Assembly: GCA_947450345.1 (NCBI GenBank)
Contig: CANFVD010000003.1
Span: 1-62,337 of the forward strand
Direction: 5' to 3'
DNA length: 62,337 bases
DNA from: Actinomycetota bacterium
GTDB lineage: Bacteria > Actinomycetota > Actinomycetes > Actinomycetales > Microbacteriaceae
The notes under the pieces are model-generated. The model ran no database searches. It was not told where the DNA came from and was given only the letters and a program-made list of their open reading frames with translations. Numbering within the stretch: position 1 is the stretch's first letter; every line of letters begins with the position of its first letter. Positions 45,799 to 54,936 of this stretch are shown here, piece after piece. The position numbers and the translations under genes were made by a program.

Positions 45799-46119
45799 TT
45801 ACTGCGCCTGGGGCGGAAGAACCGACACCACGGGGTGATCGCTCTTGATGACGCCGACCTTGGCAGCACCGCCCGGTGAACCAATCTCGTTGAAGAACTC
45901 AACGTTGGCCTTGTAGTAATCGGCCCACTGCTCGGGAAGATCGTCTTCGTAGTAGATGGCCTCAACGGGACACACCGGCTCGCAGGCACCACAGTCGACA
46001 CACTCATCGGGGTGGATGTAGAGCATGCGGTCACCCTCGTAGATGCAATCAACCGGGCACTCATCAATGCAGGCGCGGTCCTTGACATCGACGCAGGGCA
46101 GGGCGATGACGTAGGTCAC
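45799..46119 (-). CDS. fdxA: Ferredoxin (7Fe-8S type)
   Basis: TYVIALPCVDVKDRACIDECPVDCIYEG...CVDCGACEPVCPVEAI. GTG start at 46119. Confidence 0.95.
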   Translation of the reverse strand: MTYVIALPCVDVKDRACIDECPVDCIYEGDRMLYIHPDECVDCGACEPVCPVEAIYYEDDLPEQWADYYKANVEFFNEIGSPGGAAKVGVIKSDHPVVSVLPPQAQ

Positions 46120-46156
46120 GAAGGTCTCCTCGAGGGTGGTTCTTGGTGACTCGAGT

Positions 46157-46525
46157 CTACCGACGCCGGGGCGCCGGAAGAGCGATGACCACGACAAAGA
46201 TGAGCGAGGGCAGGGCGGCCCAGAGGGTGCCCACGAGGTTTCCCGGAACAATCACGCCGCCGCCGGGACCCGGCAACGACAGCAACATGTTGACGACCAC
46301 GACACCAATGGCACCGAACAGAGCCAGGAGTCGTCTGTCACTCATGAACCGCAGTCCGAGAACGTAGGCCGTCACGACAATCAGACTGAGCACAAGACCC
46401 CACGGAATCGTTACGCTCCCAACGTCCACGGAGGCCTGAGCCAGCGGAGTGGTCACGGCGCCGATGACGACGCCGCCCACGGCGGCAATCAGCCACTTCA
46501 GTGGACGGGGCAATTTTTCCAACAA
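46157..46525 (-). CDS. Small hypothetical membrane protein
   Basis: Four hydrophobic segments. TTG start near 46525 preferred (SD AGAGAGGA); the ORF track extends to 46567. Confidence 0.55.
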   Translation of the reverse strand: MLEKLPRPLKWLIAAVGGVVIGAVTTPLAQASVDVGSVTIPWGLVLSLIVVTAYVLGLRFMSDRRLLALFGAIGVVVVNMLLSLPGPGGGVIVPGNLVGTLWAALPSLIFVVVIALPAPRRR

Positions 46526-46576
46526 TCGGAATTCCTCTCTGGGGGCCAGTTGGCCGTCGTCATACACTGTGTAAAG

Positions 46577-46595
46577 TTAGGTAAGCCTAACCAAA
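46577..46595 (+). promoter_or_regulatory. DtxR/IdeR-like iron box
   Basis: TTAGGTAAGCCTAACCAAA, 17/19 identical to the recalled consensus TTAGGTTAGCCTAACCTAA. Confidence 0.75.
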
Positions 46596-46629
46596 CTATC
46601 CGGTACGTTCTCCGAATAAGGGACACATC

Positions 46630-47505
46630 ATTCTCGCCAATCTTCTCATTGGACTCCGCGAAGGCCTTGAGGCTGCGCTGATCGTGGGGATATTCGCGGC
46701 GTACTTGATTAAGACAGATCGTCGTTCGGGGCTGAAGTATCTCTGGGGCGGCGTCATTGTTGCCGTCGTCGTCTCTATTGTGGCCGGAACCGCACTCTCG
46801 CTCACCGCAACCACACTGCCCAGCGAGGTAGAACAAGCGCTGGGAGGCAGCCTCTCACTCGTTGCCGTAGGCCTCGTGACGTGGATGATTCTGTGGTTGG
46901 CCCGAACCGCTCGCTCAATGGCGGGTCAGTTGCGGGGAGACGTCGATCGGGTCTACGCACGCGGTGCCGGCTGGGGAATGTTCTTTCTCGCCCTCTTCGC
47001 CGTAGGGCGCGAGGGACTCGAGACAGCGTTGTTCATCTGGGCAGCTGCCGGCTCTGCTGGCCAGGGCGGACTCCCCCTGCTCGGAGCAATCCTTGGCATT
47101 GCGATCTCCGTGACCCTGGGGTACCTCATCTTCGCGGGTATGAGCCGACTCAACATCCGTGCCTTCTTTGCGTGGTCCGGCGCCCTGCTTGTCGTCATGG
47201 TGGCCGGAGTATTCAGCTACGGCATCCACGAATTCCAGGAAGTCGGCTGGCTTCCGGGGGCCGAAGATCACGCCTTTGACGTCTCCACCACTATTCCCCC
47301 GGACAGCTGGTACGGCACCCTGCTCCGTGGCACAGTGGGCTTCACGCCCAACATGACGTGGCTCCAGGTCATCGGGTGGGTGCTTTACGTCGCTGTGGTC
47401 ATGCCGCTGTTCTTGGCCGTGAGCCTGCGCCGCACACAGCCACCGAAGGACACCGCCGACGACATCACGTCGACGGCCTCCCTCGCGGTTGTGGGCAACG
47501 GCTAA
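46630..47505 (+). CDS. FTR1/EfeU family iron permease, apparent ATT start
   Basis: In-frame 'ILANLLIGLREGLEAALIVGIF' encodes the first REGLE motif upstream of the track's GTG; second REGLE in 'GREGLETALFIW'. SD aaggga 6 nt before ATT. Confidence 0.85.
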   Translation: MLANLLIGLREGLEAALIVGIFAAYLIKTDRRSGLKYLWGGVIVAVVVSIVAGTALSLTATTLPSEVEQALGGSLSLVAVGLVTWMILWLARTARSMAGQLRGDVDRVYARGAGWGMFFLALFAVGREGLETALFIWAAAGSAGQGGLPLLGAILGIAISVTLGYLIFAGMSRLNIRAFFAWSGALLVVMVAGVFSYGIHEFQEVGWLPGAEDHAFDVSTTIPPDSWYGTLLRGTVGFTPNMTWLQVIGWVLYVAVVMPLFLAVSLRRTQPPKDTADDITSTASLAVVGNG

Positions 47506-47976
47506 CTACTGAGCAGGCTTGCCGCTGACCACATAGGTGACCGTGTTGTCGGTTCCGTCGTTGGTCGCCGTCACCATCGCGGTGTAGGAGGCGTTGGAAA
47601 AGATTCCGGTGGATGCTCCGTCGGCGGTCGCATCGAAATCCGATGTGAAGCCCGCGCCGAGCAGTTTGCTCGTGGCCTCGGCGTAACCGGCAGCTAAGTC
47701 GGGAACGGTGATGCTGACGGTCCACACCTTGTCAGCACCCACCCCCAAGGATCCGCTGACTTTGATGTCCCCGGAAATTGTGGGCACCTCGGCGGGGAAC
47801 CCCTCGGGGAGCGTGTTGGCGTCGACGTTCACGTCAACACCCGTGGCATCCTTGACGGCGTTCTGCAGGGTATCTTGCACGAGTTGCTGCGGACTACACG
47901 CGGCGAGTGCGGGAGCGGCACCCAGAGCAAGGGCGCCGACAAGCGAGAGGGTGATGATTTTTCGGGTTGTGGTCAT
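47506..47976 (-). CDS. Hypothetical exported protein/lipoprotein
   Basis: Signal sequence MTTTRKIITLSLVGALALGAAPALAAC. Confidence 0.7.
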   Translation of the reverse strand: MTTTRKIITLSLVGALALGAAPALAACSPQQLVQDTLQNAVKDATGVDVNVDANTLPEGFPAEVPTISGDIKVSGSLGVGADKVWTVSITVPDLAAGYAEATSKLLGAGFTSDFDATADGASTGIFSNASYTAMVTATNDGTDNTVTYVVSGKPAQ

Positions 47977-48008
47977 GGCAACTACCTCCGTGAGAGTGAG
48001 GGAATCGC

Positions 48009-49922
48009 CTACGCCGAGGCGTCCTGCTTCTTAAGTCGGCTGGTGAGGCGAGCGCGCTCCGAGGCATCGAGGGCAACCTTGCGGATGCGCACCGTCTCGG
48101 GCGTCACCTCAACGCACTCATCTTCGCGCGCAAACTCAAGACACTCTTCGAGCGAGAGCTGACGCGAGGGTGTCATTGACTCGAACGTGTCCGACGTCGA
48201 CTGGCGCATGTTCGTGAGCTTCTTCTCTTTCGTGATGTTCACGTCCATGTCGTCGGAGCGCGAGTTCTCGCCGACGACCATGCCCTCGTAAACCTCGTCG
48301 CCGGGCTCCACGAAGAACGACATGCGCTCCTGCAGGCCAATGATGGCGAACGGCGTGACGGATCCCGATCGGTCGGACACGATCGATCCGTTCTGACGCG
48401 TCACGATCTGACCCGCCCACTCTTCGTAGCCGTGCGAGATGGCGTTGGCAATTCCCGTTCCGCGCGTGCTCGTGAGGAATTCGGTGCGGAAGCCAATGAG
48501 CCCACGTGACGGAACAATGAACTCCATGCGCACCCAGCCGGTGCCGTGGTTCACCATTGACTCCATGCGACCCTTGCGACTGGCGAGTAGCTGCGTGACG
48601 GCACCGAGGTGCTCTTCGGGAACATCAATGGTGAGGTGCTCGTAGGGCTCGTGCGTCTTGCCATCGACCTTGCGGGTAACCACCTGGGGCTTACCCACGG
48701 TGAGCTCGAAGCCCTCGCGGCGCATGTTCTCCACAAGAATCGCGAGAGCAAGCTCGCCACGACCCTGAACTTCCCACGAATCGGGGTTTCCGATGTCGAC
48801 GACCTTGAGCGAGACGTTACCCACGAGCTCGCGATCGAGGCGGTCCTTGACCATGCGGGCGGTCAGCTTGTGCCCCTTGACCTTGCCCACGAGCGGCGAG
48901 GTGTTCGTGCCGATGGTCATCGAGATGGCCGGGTCGTCGACCGTGATGGCCGGTAACGGACGGATGTCGTCCGGGTCGGCCAGGGTTTCGCCAATGGTGA
49001 TCTCGTCGAAACCGGCAACGGCGACGATGTCGCCGGGACCCGCCGACTCGGCCGGGTAGCGGTCGAGCGCCTTGGTCTTGAGAAGTTCGGTGACGCGCAC
49101 GTTGCTGACGTCGCCGTTGTGACGAACCCAGGCCACGGTCTGGCCCTTCTTGAGCTCGCCATTGAAGATGCGCAGCAACGCCAAGCGGCCGAGGAACGGG
49201 GAGGCGTCGAGGTTGGTGACGTGGGCCTGCAGGGGTGCCTCGTCATCGTAGCTGGGGGCCGGAATGTGCTGCAGGATTGCCTCGAACAGTGGCTCGAGGT
49301 CATCGTTGTCGGGCAACGATCCGTTGGCCGGCTTAGCGTGACTCGCGGCACCGGCACGACCCGAGGCGTAAACCACGGGAACGTGCAGTGCGGCATCCAA
49401 ATCGAGGTCTGGGAAATCTTCGTGCAGATCGGAGGCCAGGCCGAGCAGGAGGTCTTGGCTTTCGCTGACCACCTCGTCGATGCGGGCATCCGGTCGGTCG
49501 GTCTTGTTGACGAGAAGCACGACGGGCAGTGACGCCTCGAGCGCCTTGCGCAGCACGAAGCGCGTCTGCGGAAGCGGGCCCTCACTGGCATCGACCAGCA
49601 GCACCACACCGTCGACCATCGACAGACCGCGTTCCACCTCGCCACCGAAGTCGGCGTGGCCGGGAGTGTCAATCACGTTAATCGTGATGGGACCGTTGGT
49701 GGCGTGCTTGCCCGAGTACTCGATGGCCGTGTTTTTGGCCAGGATCGTGATTCCCTTTTCTCGCTCAAGATCGTTGGAGTCCATCATGCGATCTTCGGCG
49801 CTGAAGTGCGCGTCGAACGAGTTTGTCTGCTTGAGCATGGCGTCGACCAGAGTGGTCTTGCCGTGGTCTACGTGGGCGACAATGGCGACATTGCGGAGGT
49901 CAGAGCGGGTGGCGATGGCCAT
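48009..49922 (-). CDS. typA: Translational GTPase TypA/BipA
   Basis: AHVDHGKTTLVDAMLKQ, DTPGHADFGGEVERGL, VNKTDRPDAR; C-terminal GTGIANAISHGYEEW. Confidence 0.97.
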   Translation of the reverse strand: MAIATRSDLRNVAIVAHVDHGKTTLVDAMLKQTNSFDAHFSAEDRMMDSNDLEREKGITILAKNTAIEYSGKHATNGPITINVIDTPGHADFGGEVERGLSMVDGVVLLVDASEGPLPQTRFVLRKALEASLPVVLLVNKTDRPDARIDEVVSESQDLLLGLASDLHEDFPDLDLDAALHVPVVYASGRAGAASHAKPANGSLPDNDDLEPLFEAILQHIPAPSYDDEAPLQAHVTNLDASPFLGRLALLRIFNGELKKGQTVAWVRHNGDVSNVRVTELLKTKALDRYPAESAGPGDIVAVAGFDEITIGETLADPDDIRPLPAITVDDPAISMTIGTNTSPLVGKVKGHKLTARMVKDRLDRELVGNVSLKVVDIGNPDSWEVQGRGELALAILVENMRREGFELTVGKPQVVTRKVDGKTHEPYEHLTIDVPEEHLGAVTQLLASRKGRMESMVNHGTGWVRMEFIVPSRGLIGFRTEFLTSTRGTGIANAISHGYEEWAGQIVTRQNGSIVSDRSGSVTPFAIIGLQERMSFFVEPGDEVYEGMVVGENSRSDDMDVNITKEKKLTNMRQSTSDTFESMTPSRQLSLEECLEFAREDECVEVTPETVRIRKVALDASERARLTSRLKKQDASA

Positions 49923-49934
49923 GCCAATACGTCC

Positions 49935-51602
49935 TTATTTTGCGGTTCGGCCCTCTCTCCGTTTGCGCTGAGCGACGGGATCGGGAACGGGAACAGCAGC
50001 AATGAGCTGCTGGGTGTAGGGGTCTTGCGGGTTTCGCAGAATCGCGTCCTTGGCACCCTGCTCCACAATCTTACCCCGGTGCATCACTACGATTCGGTCA
50101 GCGAGCTCGTCAATGACCGCGAGGTCGTGGCTGATGAACAGACAGGCAAAGCCAAAACGGTCCTGAAGACCCTGCAACAGTTCGAGAAAGCGGGCCTGAA
50201 CCGATACGTCGAGTGCACTCGTGGGCTCGTCGGCGACCAGCAGATCGGGTGCCAAGGCCAGCGCACGCGCGATGCCCACACGCTGTCGTTGACCACCCGA
50301 AAGTTCGTGCGGGTATCGATTTCGATACGAGATCGGCAGCTCCACTTGGTTGAGCAATTCTTCAACGCGGCGATCGAGTTCGCGCCCCTTCGCCTCGCCC
50401 GCCAGAAAGAGTGGCTCGCCGATGCTCTCGCCAATCGGCCACCGCGGATTGAGCGAGGAGCCCGGATCCTGGAAAACGATTCCCGTCTTGCGGCGCACGG
50501 GCCGCAGCCCCTTGCCCCGGGCCCGAGTGATGTCGACACCCACAACAGACAGTGACCCCTCCGTGACGGGCAACAGGCCCACGGCGGCCCGACCGAGCGT
50601 GGTCTTGCCCGAACCCGACTCCCCCACCAGACCCACGGTCTCGCCCGGGAATACATCAAAGGAAATGCCCTCAGCGGCACGGAAGGCGGGAACTCGGCCA
50701 CGCTTGGGGTACTCAATGGCCACGTCGCGGAAACTCAGCGCGGACAGGCGTTCAGTTTCACTGGTCTCCCGCGACGGGTCGGCGGGGCGATCCTGCGCGG
50801 TCAGCAGCTTCGGCACAGCCGCGAGAAGGGTTTGGGTGTAGGGGTGCTTCGGACTGCGGAAGATGTCGAGCGTGTCACCGACCTCAACCGTGGCACCGTC
50901 CTTCATCACGACGACGCGGTCGGCCATGTCGGCCACCACGCCCATGTCGTGAGTGATCAGGATGATTCCCGAATCGATGCGGTCACGGAGAGAGCGCAAC
51001 AACTCGAGGATTTCGGCCTGAACCGTGACGTCGAGCGCCGTGGTGGGTTCATCAGCGATGAGGAGGACCGGGTCGCACGAAATGGCCATGGCGATCATGG
51101 CCCGCTGCCGCTGACCGCCCGAGAGCTGGTGAGGGAACTTGCGGAAAGACGCAGCCGGGTTGGGCATCTCGACCTTGGCCAGCAACTCAATGGCACGGGC
51201 CTTTGCCTCACTGGGCGTGAGGTCCAGGTGTGTGCGCAAAACCTCAACGATTTGGAAACCCACGGTGTACACGGGATTGAGCGCCGTCATGGGCTCCTGG
51301 AAGATGACGGCGATGTCCTTGCCGCGAATTTCTCGGAGGTCGCGAGACCGCAGGCCGAGAATTTCCCTTCCGAGGAGCTTGACCGATCCGCTGATTCGAG
51401 AGTTGTCCGGGAGAAGGCCGAGGAGCGCCATCGCACTCGTGCTCTTTCCCGAACCCGACTCGCCAACGATGGCGAGCGTTTCGCCGCGGGCGACGTCGAA
51501 GGACACATTGGTGGCAGCCGGATACAACTGACCATCGACCCAAAAATCAACGCACAGATCGGTGACCTGCATCACCGTCTCCGCCTTATGCGCGGTCGCC
51601 AT
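49935..51602 (-). CDS. Dipeptide/oligopeptide ABC transporter ATPase, fused tandem (DppDF-like)
   Basis: Two ABC cassettes (GESGSGKSTSAM...LSGGQRQRAMIAM; GESGSGKTTLGRA...LSGGQRQRVGIARAL). Start at MATAHKAETVMQ. Confidence 0.95.
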   Translation of the reverse strand: MATAHKAETVMQVTDLCVDFWVDGQLYPAATNVSFDVARGETLAIVGESGSGKSTSAMALLGLLPDNSRISGSVKLLGREILGLRSRDLREIRGKDIAVIFQEPMTALNPVYTVGFQIVEVLRTHLDLTPSEAKARAIELLAKVEMPNPAASFRKFPHQLSGGQRQRAMIAMAISCDPVLLIADEPTTALDVTVQAEILELLRSLRDRIDSGIILITHDMGVVADMADRVVVMKDGATVEVGDTLDIFRSPKHPYTQTLLAAVPKLLTAQDRPADPSRETSETERLSALSFRDVAIEYPKRGRVPAFRAAEGISFDVFPGETVGLVGESGSGKTTLGRAAVGLLPVTEGSLSVVGVDITRARGKGLRPVRRKTGIVFQDPGSSLNPRWPIGESIGEPLFLAGEAKGRELDRRVEELLNQVELPISYRNRYPHELSGGQRQRVGIARALALAPDLLVADEPTSALDVSVQARFLELLQGLQDRFGFACLFISHDLAVIDELADRIVVMHRGKIVEQGAKDAILRNPQDPYTQQLIAAVPVPDPVAQRKRREGRTAK

Positions 51603-51639
51603 TCGGCTCACCGCCTCTCTCGTGTGCCATGCTGATTTT

Positions 51640-52239
51640 GTGCAACAGCCCCGAGTGGTCTTTCGACCCGCCTTCGGCAGAATCCTTACGATCGTCGTGG
51701 TTGCCCTGCTCCTGACCGCAGTCGGCGGATTTGTGTACACCGCCGACGTGAGCGGCGCGGTGCACTTTGGGCCCCTGCTCGCTTTCGTGGGCTACGGCAC
51801 TTGGCTGTTGTACTGGCGACCGGCGGTGATTGTTGACTCCGCACACCTCATCGTGATCAATGTGGGGCGCACCTGGGCGATCCCCTTCACGTGCCTGACC
51901 GCGGTCGAGACGCGATACGCTCTCGCCGTGACCACCACAGCCGGAAAAGTTACCGCGTGGGCTGCTCCCGCGCCGGGTCGTCACCAGACCCTGAGTCTGA
52001 GCCTCGCCGACTTCCGCAGCCTGCGCAAAGGTCGGCAACAAGAAAGTGTTCGTCCCGGTGACGCGCCGAACACGGAGAGCGGCTCGGTGGCCTTTGTGGT
52101 GCGCCGGCGCTGGCAAGACGCTCTGGAGAATCCCTCCGCGGGTGCCGCTGCTCAGGTGACCACCCGCTGGCACGTCATATCGCTCGCCGTCACGGCTGTT
52201 CTGCTGATACTCACCGTGGTGGGCATCGCCACGGCCTAG
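51640..52239 (+). CDS. Hypothetical membrane protein (PH-like domain)
   Basis: TM segments at both ends; GTG start at 51640. Confidence 0.6.
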   Translation: MQQPRVVFRPAFGRILTIVVVALLLTAVGGFVYTADVSGAVHFGPLLAFVGYGTWLLYWRPAVIVDSAHLIVINVGRTWAIPFTCLTAVETRYALAVTTTAGKVTAWAAPAPGRHQTLSLSLADFRSLRKGRQQESVRPGDAPNTESGSVAFVVRRRWQDALENPSAGAAAQVTTRWHVISLAVTAVLLILTVVGIATA

Positions 52240-52256
52240 TCGGGTCATCTCATGCC

Positions 52257-53297
52257 TCACGATGATTCCGCCTTCACTGCGCGAGCCATGTGCCGAGCCG
52301 AGGGCATGCGCTTCTGCCGCGGGTCAAACGCGTCGCGAAGTCCGTCGCCGATGAAGTTCACGCACAGCGCGATAGCAATGATGAACACGCCCGGCCACCA
52401 AAACAGCCACGGGCGTGTGGCAAAGGCAACCTGGTTCTCGCTGACAATCTTGCCGAGGGACGTATCGGGGGCCTGAACGCCGTAGCCCAAGAAGCTGAGG
52501 CCGGTTTCGATGAGAATGGCAGACGCCATGAGGAGCGTGGCGTTCACGATGATGACGCCCATGGCGTTCGGCAGGATGTGGCGGAAGATGATGCGGCCGT
52601 CACTGGCTCCAGCCACGCGAGCGGCATCAACGAACTCGCGCTCGCGCAGTGACAGGAACTCTCCCCGAACGAGACGGGCCAAGCCGGTCCACACCACGGC
52701 CCCCAGAATCAGAGCCAGCACGGGCGCCCCGGCGATGCCCACGGTGCGTCCCAGGACGGCACCAATCACGATCACGGGAATGGTGATGACCACATCGGTG
52801 AAACGCATCAGCGTTCCGTCGATGCCGCCACGGTAGTAGCCCGACACCGCACCAATCACGGTGCCCAGAACCGTGCCGATGAATCCCACGATGACCATGA
52901 TCATGAGCGACTGCTGCGCGCCTCGCATCACGACGGCAAAAATGTCGCGGCCGATTTCGTCCTGACCAAACGGGTGGTTGCCAAAAGTAAAGCGTGCGAA
53001 GTCAATCGTGGGAGCGCCACCGTTCTCGATGCCCACGGCCGTGACCCAGTTGTACTGCCACCATCCACCCACCTGCCAGTCGCCAATGACAAATCCCACC
53101 GACGTAAATGCGAGCAACACAATGAACACGAGCACGACGAGCGAAATCATGGCGCCGCGATGCCGGAAGAAACGTCGGCGAACAATCTGTGCTTGACCCA
53201 GTCCCTCGATTTCTTTGAGGGCGATGGCGTTTTCGTTGGTCTCCTCAGCGATGCTGGGTGCCGGATCGGGCATCGGAGGTCTCGTACCGCGCGTCAT
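52257..53297 (-). CDS. Peptide ABC transporter permease (DppC-like)
   Basis: FGNHPFGQDEIGRDIFAVVMRGAQQSL; EFVDAARVAGASDGRIIFRHILPNAMGVIIV. Confidence 0.94.
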   Translation of the reverse strand: MTRGTRPPMPDPAPSIAEETNENAIALKEIEGLGQAQIVRRRFFRHRGAMISLVVLVFIVLLAFTSVGFVIGDWQVGGWWQYNWVTAVGIENGGAPTIDFARFTFGNHPFGQDEIGRDIFAVVMRGAQQSLMIMVIVGFIGTVLGTVIGAVSGYYRGGIDGTLMRFTDVVITIPVIVIGAVLGRTVGIAGAPVLALILGAVVWTGLARLVRGEFLSLREREFVDAARVAGASDGRIIFRHILPNAMGVIIVNATLLMASAILIETGLSFLGYGVQAPDTSLGKIVSENQVAFATRPWLFWWPGVFIIAIALCVNFIGDGLRDAFDPRQKRMPSARHMARAVKAESS

Positions 53298-54826
53298 GAC
53301 AGCCTGATTCTCGGGTCGAGCCCGGCGTAGACAATGTCGGCCACAAGGTTGAACAGAATGGCGAGCGACCCCGTAACGAGGAAGAACGCCATCACGGGAT
53401 TGGGATCGACGTGATCGAGTCCGTATTGGAAGAGGGCTCCCATGCCCGTCCAGCCAAAGACGCGCTCGGTGATGACCGCACCACCAATGATTCCTCCGAT
53501 GTCGAAGGCCACGATTGTCGCGATCGGGATGAGCGCGTTACGGAAACCGTGTCGAACCACCACGGTGCGCTCGGAGAGCCCCTTGGCGCGTGCAGTGCGA
53601 ATGTAATCCTGATTCATGACCTCCAGCAGGCTGGCACGCGAATAGCGCGTGTAGCCGGCAAAAGAGATGAGAATCAGCGCAATCGTGGGCAGCAGGAGGT
53701 GCGTGAAGGTGTCGACCATGTGCACCCACATGGTGCCCTCGAGGCCGGGAGTCATGGCCCCGATGGTGGCGATGGGGCGTCCCTTGACGCGCTCAGATCC
53801 GGCGAAGTCATCCCACACGTACATCATGCGATCGACCGTGATGAGGAAACCCATCAGCAGGCCCACGATGGCCGCCGTGCGCGCTACGGGCACGCGCTCG
53901 GGCTTACCCATAAACCAACCGATGAAGAAGCTCGCGGCCACCGTGACCACGGCCAACACCGCGTAGCTCCACGGTTCAAGGTAGAACGAGAATCCGTAGA
54001 GGAACGGAAAGTAGATGGCGCAGCCCACGGCGACGACAATCAGCGAGGCATAGAGCGCACGCCGATTTCGGATTCCCGTTGAAATGGCCGTTACGCCAAA
54101 GGCAATAGCCGCGCCGGTCACCAGCAGACCGACAATGCCGATGTGCGGATACGTGAACCAGTTGGACAGCTTGATGTAGATCAGCATGCTCGCCGACGCG
54201 GCTAGCGCAATGAGGAACGTCCAGAGTCGTGCGCGTCCGCGCCACGGCAACACAAGCATCCAGAAGACGCCCAGGACCGGCGCCGCCACCGCGATAAACC
54301 ACCAGGGTATGTCTGGGGCGAACAGGAAGTCGTTGAAGCCGATGGCGAGGTACTGCTTGAGCAACACGGCCACCCAAAAGATGGGGAGCGAGAAGAACAG
54401 AAACGAGATGAAGGTGACCCCGTAGTCGTACGAGCTGTACTGGCGCAACGCCGTGGTAATGCCCACGACGAGGCCGAGAATGATGGCCGCGAGAGAAGCA
54501 AAGGTGACGAGCTGAAGCGTCGAGGATGCCGCCTGGGCCAGGAGAACGCTCACCGGTTGATTCTGAATCGTGACACCGAGGTCACACTGCCCAATGAAGC
54601 ACTTGCCGACGCCGCCCAGCCAGATGAAATACCGGAGGTAGACGGGAACGTCGAGGTGCAACAGCGCCGTACGCGAGGCGATGAGCTGAGCCTTCTGCGG
54701 CGAGGTACTCGTGCGCAGGTCGGCGAGCGGGTCGCCGGAGAGGGCCGTCAGCACGTACATGAGGTACGTGGCGGCCAAGAAGATCAGGAGGGAGATACCG
54801 AGGCGACGCACCACAAATGAGATCAT
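53294..54826 (-). CDS. Peptide ABC transporter permease (DppB-like)
   Basis: YTRYSRASLLEVMNQDYIRTARAKGLSERTVVVRHGFRNALIPIATIVAFDIGGIIGGAVITERVFGW; long extra central region. Confidence 0.93.
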   Translation of the reverse strand: MISFVVRRLGISLLIFLAATYLMYVLTALSGDPLADLRTSTSPQKAQLIASRTALLHLDVPVYLRYFIWLGGVGKCFIGQCDLGVTIQNQPVSVLLAQAASSTLQLVTFASLAAIILGLVVGITTALRQYSSYDYGVTFISFLFFSLPIFWVAVLLKQYLAIGFNDFLFAPDIPWWFIAVAAPVLGVFWMLVLPWRGRARLWTFLIALAASASMLIYIKLSNWFTYPHIGIVGLLVTGAAIAFGVTAISTGIRNRRALYASLIVVAVGCAIYFPFLYGFSFYLEPWSYAVLAVVTVAASFFIGWFMGKPERVPVARTAAIVGLLMGFLITVDRMMYVWDDFAGSERVKGRPIATIGAMTPGLEGTMWVHMVDTFTHLLLPTIALILISFAGYTRYSRASLLEVMNQDYIRTARAKGLSERTVVVRHGFRNALIPIATIVAFDIGGIIGGAVITERVFGWTGMGALFQYGLDHVDPNPVMAFFLVTGSLAILFNLVADIVYAGLDPRIRLS

Positions 54827-54936
54827 TCGCGCACATCCTCTCCGGTGAGTTGTTCCATGCTAATGGTTAGAACGCTGTGGGCGTCGAGGCGCATGCCCCG
54901 ACGCCCACAGGCGGTTACTTGGTGTTTATCCGTTGC

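Noticed and set aside
46588-46690. FTR1 permease as a 5'-truncated pseudogene
   Set aside because: The upstream in-frame sequence encodes the intact REGLE helix with an SD and iron box; an ATT start explains it better than decay.
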